This document shows, piece by piece, positions 18,971 to 27,055 of a stretch of DNA of 64,000 bases. Position 1 is the stretch's first letter. The number at the start of each line of letters is the position of its first letter. The position numbers and the translations under genes are program-made. The notes below the pieces were generated by a model. It was given only the letters and a program-made list of their open reading frames with translations, did not search any database and had not been told where the DNA came from. Source of the stretch: a bacterium OL-1 (GTDB taxonomy: Bacteria > Actinomycetota > Coriobacteriia > Coriobacteriales > Atopobiaceae); contig LM994624.1 of NCBI GenBank assembly GCA_000752675.2, forward strand, positions 1 to 64,000, read 5' to 3'.

Positions 18971-20856
18971 CGCGCGACGAACTCGTAGCCGTAGCGGGAG
19001 CGCAGCCAGGCAACGGTATGAGGCGTAGCGCCCTCGCTGAGGTAGATGGTCGTGCCAACGGAGTCCTCGTCGGGCGTCGCTGTTGGGTAGAGGCTTATAT
19101 CGGCAAAGTAGGGTTCTCCAACCTCTGCGTCAGAGAGGTCTCTCATGTTTGTCCGGTGCTGGTAGGTGCCCGTTGAATCATAGAATCCGGCTGCCAGCTG
19201 GTACTGCGGCACCACGCACGCCGCACCATGCTCGTCAATGTCCTGGTTGAGCGCATTGCGGAGGGCAGCGTAGTCCGCAGGCAAGATCTCCTCGCTGCGC
19301 CAGGGAGCGTCCTCCTGGGAATCTGGCGCGTATTCCTCATAGGCAATCGTCACAGACGACAGGCCTGCGTCGAGAAGGACCGCGTCAACCTGGGAGCGGA
19401 GCGCCTCCTCGGTTGCAGGGTCGCGGGCGAAATCCATGAGTGCCTGAGCAGCCTTACTGCCAGCGCTTGGCTCGCCGTCACTGTTGAGGGGAATGGCGTA
19501 CTGGCGAGAAATACTGGTACCGTCCTTCATCTGGTACGAAATCATCTCTGAGTAGATGTTTGATGGCACTGGCTCGTCGCCGGAGCAGGGGGAGCCCATC
19601 AGTGTGCTGTGCAGCTGGGTCACGCGCTCCACGCCCTTCTCGTCTTCGAAGGGTACGGAGACGCAGGAGACGGCTGCGCGTTGGACGTCTACGGGGTTGG
19701 GCACGTAGGCTGCAGCATCTGCGGCAGAGCCCACGCAGGCAATGCTCGCCACAAGGGCGACGCCTGTTGTTGCCGCGAGGGCCGGAACGCGTTTGCGCAG
19801 GGCTTTGACGCCGTGGCCCATGATGGCCTCGAGAATCGCAAAGGCCAGCGCCGAGAAGACCACGGGCAAGACGCATGCCAGCTGGGGAGAGACGCCATAG
19901 AGCACCGCGGCCATCCGTGCGGGGATGCCATAGCGGTTCGAAAGCGACCACGAAAGCACAAGCTTCGCGGCAGCAAGCCCAATGAGTATGCTGACCAGCG
20001 CGTTCACCACGGTTCGCACGGTGGCGCTCACGTATGCGTCGCCCGCTCGCTCAAGGTTGCGACGTGAGAAGGCCAGCATCGCCAGCACCGCGCAAGCAAG
20101 GCCCACGATTGCATAGATGACAAGGGCTTGCGTCAGGGCAGCTTCAAGATTGGAAACGGGGAAGGGAAAGGCAGTTGCCCAGGAGGAGACGAGCTGCACA
20201 AGGCGTATGAGCGGGCTTGCACAAAGTTCTGCGACGGACGCCAACGACACCGATGGTGCAACGAGACTGTAGAGGGCCTCCGCGAACTGCCGCGCAGCAA
20301 ACGCGTAGAAGTTGACGAGGAGGTAGCACAGCAGCGCAAAGACCGGCCTGCCCGCAAGCTGCACGCACAGGGCATCGATGCCGCCAAAGGTCACGATGAC
20401 CAGGGCGTGTCCTGCCATCCAGGGAAGAATCGCTGCCGCGTCCCGTCCAAAGCCGAGCGCCGCGGCAAAGACAAGGCCGGCGATGCCCACGGCAACAAGG
20501 AGCGGAATCACGCCGGCAAGGACGGTCGCAAGGAAGATGGACCTTCTCCGCAGCGGAATCATGCCGTAGAGCTGCACCGCCCTGCGGTCGTACATCCAGG
20601 AGAACACGCAGCCAACCGCCGCAAACGAGACGACCGCCGAGAGCACCACGACAGCCATGCCAGACTTCGCAAGCTCATACGCGGGATCTGCGGGCGGTGT
20701 TGGCCCGGCAATTCTCAGCGCCAACGGAACAAGCCAGAACAGCCAGACGATGAGGTAGCCCACCCCAAGGTACAGGCACCGCTGGCAGGTGTCGAGAAAG
20801 AGCCCGAGCGCCGGCGAGGGAGCGCGGCGCCCCTCTTGCATCTCACATGATGCCAT
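18967..20856 (-). CDS. ABC-2-type membrane permease of a YtrA-regulated transporter
   Basis: 629 aa with many hydrophobic segments: about six or seven in the first 280 residues, then a cluster around 300-440, then a long soluble C-terminal region (about 200 residues) predicted to lie outside the membrane. No substrate can be named. The start (MASCEMQ) lies inside the end of the ATPase gene with GGAGG 8 nt upstream, so the two are coupled. With the ATPase and the GntR-type regulator it resembles YtrABC-type efflux or envelope-stress transporters. The stop codon is supplied by a REP-like palindrome. Confidence 0.75.
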   Translation of the reverse strand: MASCEMQEGRRAPSPALGLFLDTCQRCLYLGVGYLIVWLFWLVPLALRIAGPTPPADPAYELAKSGMAVVVLSAVVSFAAVGCVFSWMYDRRAVQLYGMIPLRRRSIFLATVLAGVIPLLVAVGIAGLVFAAALGFGRDAAAILPWMAGHALVIVTFGGIDALCVQLAGRPVFALLCYLLVNFYAFAARQFAEALYSLVAPSVSLASVAELCASPLIRLVQLVSSWATAFPFPVSNLEAALTQALVIYAIVGLACAVLAMLAFSRRNLERAGDAYVSATVRTVVNALVSILIGLAAAKLVLSWSLSNRYGIPARMAAVLYGVSPQLACVLPVVFSALAFAILEAIMGHGVKALRKRVPALAATTGVALVASIACVGSAADAAAYVPNPVDVQRAAVSCVSVPFEDEKGVERVTQLHSTLMGSPCSGDEPVPSNIYSEMISYQMKDGTSISRQYAIPLNSDGEPSAGSKAAQALMDFARDPATEEALRSQVDAVLLDAGLSSVTIAYEEYAPDSQEDAPWRSEEILPADYAALRNALNQDIDEHGAACVVPQYQLAAGFYDSTGTYQHRTNMRDLSDAEVGEPYFADISLYPTATPDEDSVGTTIYLSEGATPHTVAWLRSRYGYEFVAR

Positions 20857-21733
20857 CGTCATCGCCTCCAAGCTCGCAGATGAACCGCTCCTCCAAGGAG
20901 AGCGGCAGGACCTCGAGGTAGGACGGGTGCAGGGCGGCAAGCGTCTCTCGCACCTCGCCCGCGCTTCCGCGCACAAGCAACGTGAGTACGCGACCTTCGT
21001 TGGATTGTTGGATTACGCTGAGGCCAGCGGGCAGGACTGCGCCCTCGGGCAGGACAACCTGCACCTTTGCGACGCCCTCCGAGGGCTGGGAGAGGTCGAC
21101 CTCCTCGCGCATGGTGCCCTTGTCCATGATGCCCAGATGGTCGCAGACGCCCTCGAGCTCGCGCAGGTTGTGGCTGGTCACGAGCACCGTGAGGCCGCGT
21201 TCCGCAACGTCGTCGAGCACCAGGCGCCACATGCGCCTTCTGGCGAGAGGATCGATGCCGTCCATGGGCTCGTCGAGCAGCAGGACGTCCGCGCGGATGG
21301 AGAGCGCTAGCCAGATGGCCGCCTGTGCCCGCATGCCTCGGCTGAGTTTGCGAAGCGGCTTTGTGTGGTCGATCTCGAAGTGCTTCTCCAGTTCGAAGTA
21401 GCGCGCGAGGTCAAAGCCGGGAAACACCGCGCGGTAGAAGTCCGCCATGCCGTCCGCGCTCTCGGAGCCAATGAAGTAGGGCTCGCTGGGAACGCAGGCG
21501 ATACGTGCCTTGACGCTGGGGTTCTCGAAGACCTTCTCGCCCAAGACAAAGACGTCGCCGGAAGTGGGACGCATGACGCCGCATAGGTGAGAGACGAGCG
21601 TGGACTTCCCACAGCCGTTTGGCCCCACAAGCCCAAAGACCGCGCCCGCGGGAACGGTGAGACTCACCCCGTCGAGTGCAGGCGTGCCGTCGAAGACCTT
21701 CCGCAGGTTTCTGACCTCAATGGCCGATGCCAT
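20843..21733 (-). CDS. ABC transporter ATP-binding protein
   Basis: 296 aa. Walker A GPNGCGKST, signature LSRGMRAQ, Walker B VLLLDEPMDGID and the switch histidine in VTSHNLRE. The signature (LSRGM) is that of ABC-2-type exporters. Its ATG shares one base with the stop of the upstream regulator (TGATG), and its 3' end overlaps the permease, forming a tight three-gene operon. Confidence 0.92.
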   Translation of the reverse strand: MASAIEVRNLRKVFDGTPALDGVSLTVPAGAVFGLVGPNGCGKSTLVSHLCGVMRPTSGDVFVLGEKVFENPSVKARIACVPSEPYFIGSESADGMADFYRAVFPGFDLARYFELEKHFEIDHTKPLRKLSRGMRAQAAIWLALSIRADVLLLDEPMDGIDPLARRRMWRLVLDDVAERGLTVLVTSHNLRELEGVCDHLGIMDKGTMREEVDLSQPSEGVAKVQVVLPEGAVLPAGLSVIQQSNEGRVLTLLVRGSAGEVRETLAALHPSYLEVLPLSLEERFICELGGDDDGIM

Positions 21734-22092
21734 CACCCCTCGCCTCCCCCAACTCTTCGCCCAAGCTCCTCGGGCGTCATGCCCAGGGACTCGAGCTCTT
21801 GGACAAGCTGGTCAAACTGCTCCAGAAGCTCGCGCCGGCGCGCCTCCGCGGCGCCCGACACGTCTGCGACAAAGCTCCCCTTGCCCCGCACGGAGGAGAT
21901 GCAGCCCTCCTGCTCAAGCTCGCGATAGGCGCGCTGGATGGTGTTGGGGTTCACGGCAAGGCGGGACGAGAGCTCACGCACAGAGGGAAGCTGCTCTCCC
22001 GGGACGAGCACGCCCGCAAGGATCTGCTGTCGGTAGGCGTCGCGCACCTGCTCGTAGATGGGACGCGGGTCTTGGTAGCTTATCTGGATCAC
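21733..22092 (-). CDS. GntR-family regulator, YtrA subfamily
   Basis: 119 aa. Short GntR protein: winged helix with IYEQVRDAYRQQILAG, LPSVRELSSRLAVNPNTIQRAYRELE, then a roughly 40-residue helical dimerisation tail, as in YtrA. A GTG (MIQISYQ) with GGGAGG upstream is chosen; an ATG four codons earlier also exists. It probably represses its own ABC transporter operon through the palindrome at 22168-22196. Confidence 0.9.
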   Translation of the reverse strand: MIQISYQDPRPIYEQVRDAYRQQILAGVLVPGEQLPSVRELSSRLAVNPNTIQRAYRELEQEGCISSVRGKGSFVADVSGAAEARRRELLEQFDQLVQELESLGMTPEELGRRVGGGEG

Positions 22093-22167
22093 GGCACCTC
22101 CCATCCCTTGGGTGAGCGGCCGGGCCTGCCGCCGGGCACTCGTGCTGCTAGCGGCGATTATCCGTGC

Positions 22168-22197
22168 TAACTGTACTAGTTAGTTTAATACAGTTAA
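22168..22197 (-). promoter_or_regulatory. Promoter/operator of the YtrA-type ABC operon
   Basis: TAACTGTA (22168-22175) and TACAGTTA (22189-22196) form an 8-bp inverted repeat in an AT-rich patch. On the minus strand TTAACT (22192-22197) and TACAGT (22170-22175) are spaced by 16 bp and fit -35 and -10 elements, so a bound dimer would block the promoter. Confidence 0.55.
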
Positions 22198-22254
22198 GGC
22201 AGAGAAAAACACCGCCACGCTGCCCGCCGGCAGACGGTAGCAACGTGGCGGCGA

Positions 22255-22285
22255 ATGAGACAAAGGGACAGTCCCTTTGTCTCAT
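22255..22285. repeat. Perfect 31-bp REP-like palindrome
   Basis: The same 15-base arms as 18940-18970 with a central A instead of T. The right arm supplies the TGA stop (22282-22284) of the flavoprotein gene. No T-run follows, so it is not an obvious intrinsic terminator. Confidence 0.9.
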
Positions 22286-23694
22286 CGGTCGGCGAGCTTC
22301 TCGCCCATGAGCAGGCCCATCACCGAGGCCATCATGAGGCCGCGGGTCCAGCCGGAGGAGTCGCCCAGGCAGTGGAGGTGCTGGACGTTGGTATCGAAGT
22401 TCTCGTCCATCTGGACGCGGTTGCTGTAGAACTTGACCTCGGGCGCGTAGAGCAACGTCTCGTAGGAGGCAAAGCCCGGAACCACGCGGTCGACGGCCTT
22501 GATGAACTCGATGATCTCGACCATGGGGCGCATGGGCATGGCGGCGGTGATGTCGCCGGCCTCAGCGTCGGGGAGCGTGGGCACCACGTTGGACTGCGCA
22601 AGCTCCTTGGGCCAAGTGCGCTTGCCGTCGAGAATGTCACCAAAGCGCTGCACAAGGATGTGGCCGGCGCCCAGCATGTTGATGAGCTCGCTTACGCGCT
22701 GCGCGTAAGCAATGGGCTGGTTGAAGGGGTGCTTGAAGTTAAGCGTGCAGAGCACCGCCACGTTGGTGTTGGGGCTCTTGCGGTCCTTGTACGAGTGGCC
22801 GTTCACCACTGCCAGGCCACCGTCGTAGTTCTCCTGGCTCACAAAGCCGCCGGGGTTCTGGCAGAAGGTGCGCACCTTGTTCTTATACGGATTGGGATAA
22901 CCGATGAGCTTTGACTCGTAGAGCACATCGTTCACGCGCTCCATGACCTCGTTGCGCACCTCCACGCGAACGCCCACGTCAACGGGGCCTGCCACGTGTC
23001 CAATACCGTGCTCCTCGCACATGGAGTCGAACCAGCTTGCACCACGACGACCCGTGGCGACGATCGTCTCTCCGGCAACGACGCGCGTCTCGCCGTCACG
23101 GTTGCGCACCACGGGGCCGCTGCACACGCCATCCTCGATCACGACCTCCTCGCACTCGGTCTCGAAGAGGATGTTCACGCCGGCGTCAAGCAAGTGCTTC
23201 TCGATGCGCGCGTAGAGCTCCTGGGCCTTCTCGGTGCCAAGATGGCGGATGGGGCAGTCCACGAGCTTGAGGCCCGCGCTAATGGCGCGACGGCGAATCT
23301 CCGCAACCTCGTCGGCGTGGCCAAGGCCCTCGACGTGCGGGTCGGCGCCAAAGTCGAGGTACATCTGGTCAACGCGGTCGATGGTGTCCTGCGCGAACTG
23401 GTGGCCGATGAGCTCGGGCAGGTCGCCGCCCACCTCGCGCGAGAGCGAGAGCTTGCCGTCCGAGAAGGCGCCTGCGCCCGAGAAGCCCGTGGTGATGCGG
23501 CACGGCTGGCAGTTGACGCAGTGTCCCACCTTGGCCTTGGGGCAGCTGCGCTTCTCGACAGGCAGTCCCTTCTCGACGATGGTGATGGAACGCGTGTCTC
23601 CCTTGCCGATAAGACCGAGCGCGGTGAAGATGCCGGCCGGACCAGCGCCAACAATCGCGACGTCCGTGTGGATGGTAGTGGTTGTGTCTGCCAT
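22282..23694 (-). CDS. FAD-dependent oxidoreductase of the COG2509 type
   Basis: 470 aa. N-terminal FAD-binding fold VAIVGAGPAGIFTAL. The cysteine cluster SCPKAKVGHCVNCQPCRI leads into GFSGAGAFSDGKL, the hallmark of this uncharacterised flavoprotein family. The substrate is unknown. The ATG at 23694 follows a GGGG-rich site and sits at the conserved N-terminus. It stands alone between the ABC operon and the trigger-factor-like gene (divergent). Its stop lies inside a REP-like palindrome. Confidence 0.88.
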   Translation of the reverse strand: MADTTTTIHTDVAIVGAGPAGIFTALGLIGKGDTRSITIVEKGLPVEKRSCPKAKVGHCVNCQPCRITTGFSGAGAFSDGKLSLSREVGGDLPELIGHQFAQDTIDRVDQMYLDFGADPHVEGLGHADEVAEIRRRAISAGLKLVDCPIRHLGTEKAQELYARIEKHLLDAGVNILFETECEEVVIEDGVCSGPVVRNRDGETRVVAGETIVATGRRGASWFDSMCEEHGIGHVAGPVDVGVRVEVRNEVMERVNDVLYESKLIGYPNPYKNKVRTFCQNPGGFVSQENYDGGLAVVNGHSYKDRKSPNTNVAVLCTLNFKHPFNQPIAYAQRVSELINMLGAGHILVQRFGDILDGKRTWPKELAQSNVVPTLPDAEAGDITAAMPMRPMVEIIEFIKAVDRVVPGFASYETLLYAPEVKFYSNRVQMDENFDTNVQHLHCLGDSSGWTRGLMMASVMGLLMGEKLADR

Positions 23695-24020
23695 GTTCCC
23701 CTTGTTCCTCTCCGCAAGGGGCCCGTACCGTGGGCGCGTCCCTTGCGTACTCATTTTGCCCCATTTGGGGACTGAAGTCTTTGATGTGACACGCTCTCGC
23801 GCCGGAAGGTACGTTTTGGCAGCAAGCGCGTACGAAAGGAGCCTTCGGGCGCCATTCCGACGCCGGAGGGATCGCTATCGCAGCAAGTGTGCATAAAACT
23901 CTCGCTCGGGCGCCAAATTGTCGCCCGAAGGTCCGTTCTCGCAAGGCCGGCCTGAAAAGTTGGGCATACTGGCCAGAAGTCAGCCGCGCGCACGAGCCAG
24001 CCGCGCAGTCAGGAGGATTC
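23695..24020. other. 326-bp divergent intergenic region with degenerate tandem repeats
   Basis: It separates the divergent flavoprotein and trigger-factor-like genes, so it should hold promoters for both; I could not pick convincing hexamers. The middle contains three imperfect repeats, described separately. Confidence 0.6.
23801..23945. repeat. Three imperfect repeats spaced by 61 bp
   Basis: Related units start at 23801 (GCCGGAAGGTACGTTTTGGC), 23862 (GCCGGAGGGATCGCTATCGC) and 23923 (GCCCGAAGGTCCGTTCTCGC), each followed by GCAAG or AGCAAG. Units two and three are preceded by CGGGCGCCA and can form hairpins with the following CGCC(C/G)GA. The period and hairpins suggest a repeated RNA or protein-binding element, function unknown. 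Confidence 0.55.
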
Positions 24021-24884
24021 ATGACCATCCAGAAGCCCGAGCCGCTTGTGATCGGGAATAAGGCATTCTACACCCTTACCTCGTACGGGCCGGTAGACGT
24101 GGAGGTGCACGTTGTCCGCACCACAGACGAGGAGGTAGAGCTTGCCATCCAGACTCTGGTGCGCGAGGCGGGCGGCACCGAGAAGGACCTCGCAGACCCG
24201 GCGTGGGTCGCAAGCCACTTTGACGGCCTCGAGAACGAGCAGCGCCTGCGCGAGCAGACCCGCGCATACCTCAGCTCGCTGAGCGAGGACTCCGCAGAGG
24301 AGCAGAAGGCCAACGCGTGTCTCGACGCGCTCGCCGAGCGCCTGTGCCAGTCGGTGCCGGCAGCACAGGTGTCGCAGGTGAAAGACGCGCTGTTCCAAGA
24401 CATTGCGCAGCAGATCGCCACAACCGGCCAGCCGGTGGAGGCGGTTCTCGCACAGATGGGCATGCGACCCGACCAGCTGGACTCGATGCTCCAGAGCGAG
24501 GCCGTGAAGGAGGCCGAGCACGAGGCGGCGCTCGACGCCTATGCAAGCGAGAAGAAGATCAAAGTCGACGGGACCGAGCTCCCCCACCTGCTGCAGCTCT
24601 CCCCCACCGATGCGCAGGCGCTCATCGCCCGCGCAAAGGCGGCAGGCCAAATGGACCAACTCATCGATGCCGCCCGCCGCGCCAAGGCCCTCGAGGCCGT
24701 GGTGTCCGAGTGCAACTGCACCTACGTGCAGGAGACCGAGGCCGAGGCCAAGAAGCGCCTGGGCGAGGTGGCGGCTGTCATGCAGCACCGAGAGGAGCTG
24801 GCGCGCAAGGCGGCCAGCGCGGCCGAGAGGGACAGCCCTGCGGGCAGCGACGCGAACGGCAGCTCTGGGCTCAAGCTCGTCTAA
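24021..24884 (+). CDS. Trigger-factor-like protein lacking the ribosome-binding domain
   Basis: 287 aa, largely helical and acidic. The middle (VSQVKDALFQDIAQQIATTG, AQMGMRPDQLDSMLQSEAVK, ALDAYASEKKIKVDG) resembles the C-terminal substrate-binding domain of trigger factor. There is no N-terminal ribosome-docking domain and no clear PPIase domain. The tail is low complexity (SAAERDSPAGSDANGSSG). The ATG follows AGGAGG. The function is inferred as a cytoplasmic holdase-type chaperone. Its last 82 bp are duplicated at 32856-32937. Confidence 0.65.
   Translation: MTIQKPEPLVIGNKAFYTLTSYGPVDVEVHVVRTTDEEVELAIQTLVREAGGTEKDLADPAWVASHFDGLENEQRLREQTRAYLSSLSEDSAEEQKANACLDALAERLCQSVPAAQVSQVKDALFQDIAQQIATTGQPVEAVLAQMGMRPDQLDSMLQSEAVKEAEHEAALDAYASEKKIKVDGTELPHLLQLSPTDAQALIARAKAAGQMDQLIDAARRAKALEAVVSECNCTYVQETEAEAKKRLGEVAAVMQHREELARKAASAAERDSPAGSDANGSSGLKLV
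24803..24884 (+). repeat. Direct repeat copy A: 3' end of the trigger-factor-like gene
   Basis: 82 bp matching 32856-32937 at 78 of 82 positions, including reading frame and stop position. It marks the left border of the PTS island. Confidence 0.92.
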
Positions 24885-24923
24885 GTGAGCATCTTTGTTG
24901 GGCGTTGACGCCAATAGGCGAAT

Positions 24924-24955
24924 GGGATGGCTCTCGACAACCCGAGAGCCATCCC
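24924..24955. terminator. Strong 13-bp stem-loop at the end of the PTS island operon
   Basis: GGGATGGCTCTCG (24924-24936) and its complement (24943-24955) enclose a 6-nt loop. It lies between the convergent trigger-factor-like gene and the aldolase gene. There is no T-run on either strand, so termination is likely but not proven. Confidence 0.6.
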
Positions 24956-25013
24956 CCCTCCGTTCTCATTGCACTCAAGATGAGCCTATAGCAAAGGCAG
25001 GCAGAGCGTCTAC

Positions 25014-25847
25014 CTACTTAGCCTTGCCGGCACTACCGAAGAGCTCCATGAGATGCATGGACTTTTCCTTATAGCCCGCATACATCAAATCAAAGATACC
25101 GTAGATATTGTTACCTTCCATGCCGTTCTCTACGAGCTTGTTATACGAGGCTCGCAGCACGTCATTGGCGATGTTAACCTTGGCGATGCCGAGTCTGCAA
25201 GCCTTCGCCAGGTTCTCATCACCAGAGCCAGAACCGCCGTGAAGCACCAGTGGCACGGGCACCTTCTCGGCTAGCTCCTGGAGCAGGTCGAAGTGGAGTT
25301 CGGGCGTACCCTTGTAGACCCCGTGGGCTGTGCCAATTGCAACTGCCAGACAGTCGACCTTGGTGCGCTCAACGTACTCAATGGCCTCGTCGGGCACCGT
25401 GAAGGCATTGTGGCCGTCGTGCTCGTAGTTGTCACCCATACCAACGTGACCAAGCTCACCCTCTACCTCGACGCCAGCGGCGTGTGCAATTCGCGAAAGT
25501 TCGCAGACTTCGGCAACGTTATCCTCGAATGGACGCTGGGAGCGGTCTACCATGATTGCCCTGAAACCAGCGTGGATGCCCCTCATTGAGTCCTCGAAGC
25601 TGGGGCTGTGGTCCAAAATCATGGTTACGGGCACCGAAGCCTTGTTGGCATAGTCAGTCATCATGCGGCCAAGGTAGTCGATATCCCTGGTCTGGCCGCC
25701 GCCGCACAGCATGATAAGCGGTGACTCGGTCTCCTCAGCGGCGTCGATACACGCCATGACGCTCAGCTGGTTGCATGCGAGGATCGCAGGCACGCCATAA
25801 TGGCCATCCTTTGCCTTGCCAAGAATCTCACTAATATTTACGAGCAT
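25014..25847 (-). CDS. Class II (zinc) ketose-bisphosphate aldolase
   Basis: 277 aa. Fructose/tagatose-bisphosphate aldolase family. Metal and phosphate motifs: LDHS, EVEGELGHVG, AIGTAHGVYKG, LHGGSGS and KVNIANDVLR. It probably cleaves a phosphorylated ketose from the PTS into DHAP and an aldehyde; the true substrate is unknown. Its ATG shares one base with the stop of the iron-dependent dehydrogenase gene (TAATG). Last gene of the island operon. Confidence 0.9.
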   Translation of the reverse strand: MLVNISEILGKAKDGHYGVPAILACNQLSVMACIDAAEETESPLIMLCGGGQTRDIDYLGRMMTDYANKASVPVTMILDHSPSFEDSMRGIHAGFRAIMVDRSQRPFEDNVAEVCELSRIAHAAGVEVEGELGHVGMGDNYEHDGHNAFTVPDEAIEYVERTKVDCLAVAIGTAHGVYKGTPELHFDLLQELAEKVPVPLVLHGGSGSGDENLAKACRLGIAKVNIANDVLRASYNKLVENGMEGNNIYGIFDLMYAGYKEKSMHLMELFGSAGKAK

Positions 25848-27037
25848 TACTCTTCTCCTTCCATGCAGAGCCTAAGAACGTTGATGATGTCCTCCGAATC
25901 GAGCATCGTCAGGTTGCCGCACTTGCCACGAGGATTGCAATCGGCGCCGTCGGCGATGCGCTGGAGGTCCTCCTCACGCACGCCCAACTTGCGACAATCC
26001 GTGGGAATACCGATGAGCCTAAGGAAGATGCGGTACTGGTTTATGCCCTCGAGAATCACGGCCTCGGGATTCATGGGGTCGGGGTCAACGCCCCACGCCT
26101 CGGTGAAGTAGCGATAGAACCTGGGGAGATCCTTCTTGTAGCAGTACTTGAACCAGCCCAGGGTCACACAACCCACGCCCGCACCATGCGCGGAGTCGTA
26201 GAGCCCGCCAATCTCCTGCTGAATACTGTGAACGGCTGAGTCATCCATGCGGCCCACGGCGGTATAACCGTTCATGCCCATTGATGCTGCCCACATGAGG
26301 TTTGCGCGAGCCTCATAGTTGGTGGGGTCCTTGATCGCGATGGGGGCAAAGCGTCTCACAGCGCGGATTGCGGATTCGTTAAGCATGTCGGTGAGGTAGT
26401 TGTCGTGCTCGGACGTGAAGTAGTGCTCTGTGAAGTGGGAAACGGTGTCGATGGCACCGCAGGCCGTCTGGTAGGGAGGCAGTGTGTAGGTAATCTCCGG
26501 GTCCATCACGGCAAACTTGGGACGGTTGACGTCGCGGTAGATGAACTTCTTCTGGTGCGTTTCGAGGTTGGTAATGACCGAGCCGGGCGAAGACTCGGAG
26601 CCGGTTGCCGCACTGGTGAGCACGACACCCACTGGGACAGGCGTGGGGTAGTCCTGTTGGCCGATGTAAAGATCGTTCCACACATCACCGTCGTAGCGCG
26701 CGGCAACTGCTGCGCACTTTGCAGAGTCGATCACGGAGCCGCCGCCCACGGCAAGGATGAAGTCGCACTTCTCGTCACGCACGACCTGGGCGGCCTTGAG
26801 GGCAAGGCCAAGCTTGGGGTTGGGCTCGACGCCACTCACCTCTACATACGCGATACCGGAGGTCTCGAACGAGGACCTAACTGCCGCCAGGAGCTCGTTG
26901 TAGGCAGGATAGGACTCGCCGTAGCCGTGGATGAGCACCTTGGTGCCACCAAACTCGCGCACATACTCGGCGACATGCGCCTGCTGGCCCTTGCCAAAGA
27001 CAAACTTCGTTGGACAGTAATACTCAAAGTTGAGCAT
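25847..27037 (-). CDS. Iron-containing (group III) alcohol dehydrogenase
   Basis: 396 aa. NAD(P) site GGGSVIDSAK; metal-ligand histidines in TVSHFTEHYF and YDSAHGAGVG. Closest in style to butanol dehydrogenase/YqhD-like reductases. In this operon it could reduce an aldehyde produced by the aldolase, regenerating NAD(P)+, which is an inference. It is preceded by the 2-hydroxyacid dehydrogenase gene (18-bp gap). Confidence 0.9.
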   Translation of the reverse strand: MLNFEYYCPTKFVFGKGQQAHVAEYVREFGGTKVLIHGYGESYPAYNELLAAVRSSFETSGIAYVEVSGVEPNPKLGLALKAAQVVRDEKCDFILAVGGGSVIDSAKCAAVAARYDGDVWNDLYIGQQDYPTPVPVGVVLTSAATGSESSPGSVITNLETHQKKFIYRDVNRPKFAVMDPEITYTLPPYQTACGAIDTVSHFTEHYFTSEHDNYLTDMLNESAIRAVRRFAPIAIKDPTNYEARANLMWAASMGMNGYTAVGRMDDSAVHSIQQEIGGLYDSAHGAGVGCVTLGWFKYCYKKDLPRFYRYFTEAWGVDPDPMNPEAVILEGINQYRIFLRLIGIPTDCRKLGVREEDLQRIADGADCNPRGKCGNLTMLDSEDIINVLRLCMEGEE

Positions 27038-27055
27038 GTGTCTTCCTCCTCTTCC

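Noticed and set aside
23695-24020. CRISPR-like repeats before the trigger-factor-like gene
   Set aside because: Only three diverged units at 61-bp spacing, no identical repeats and no cas genes.
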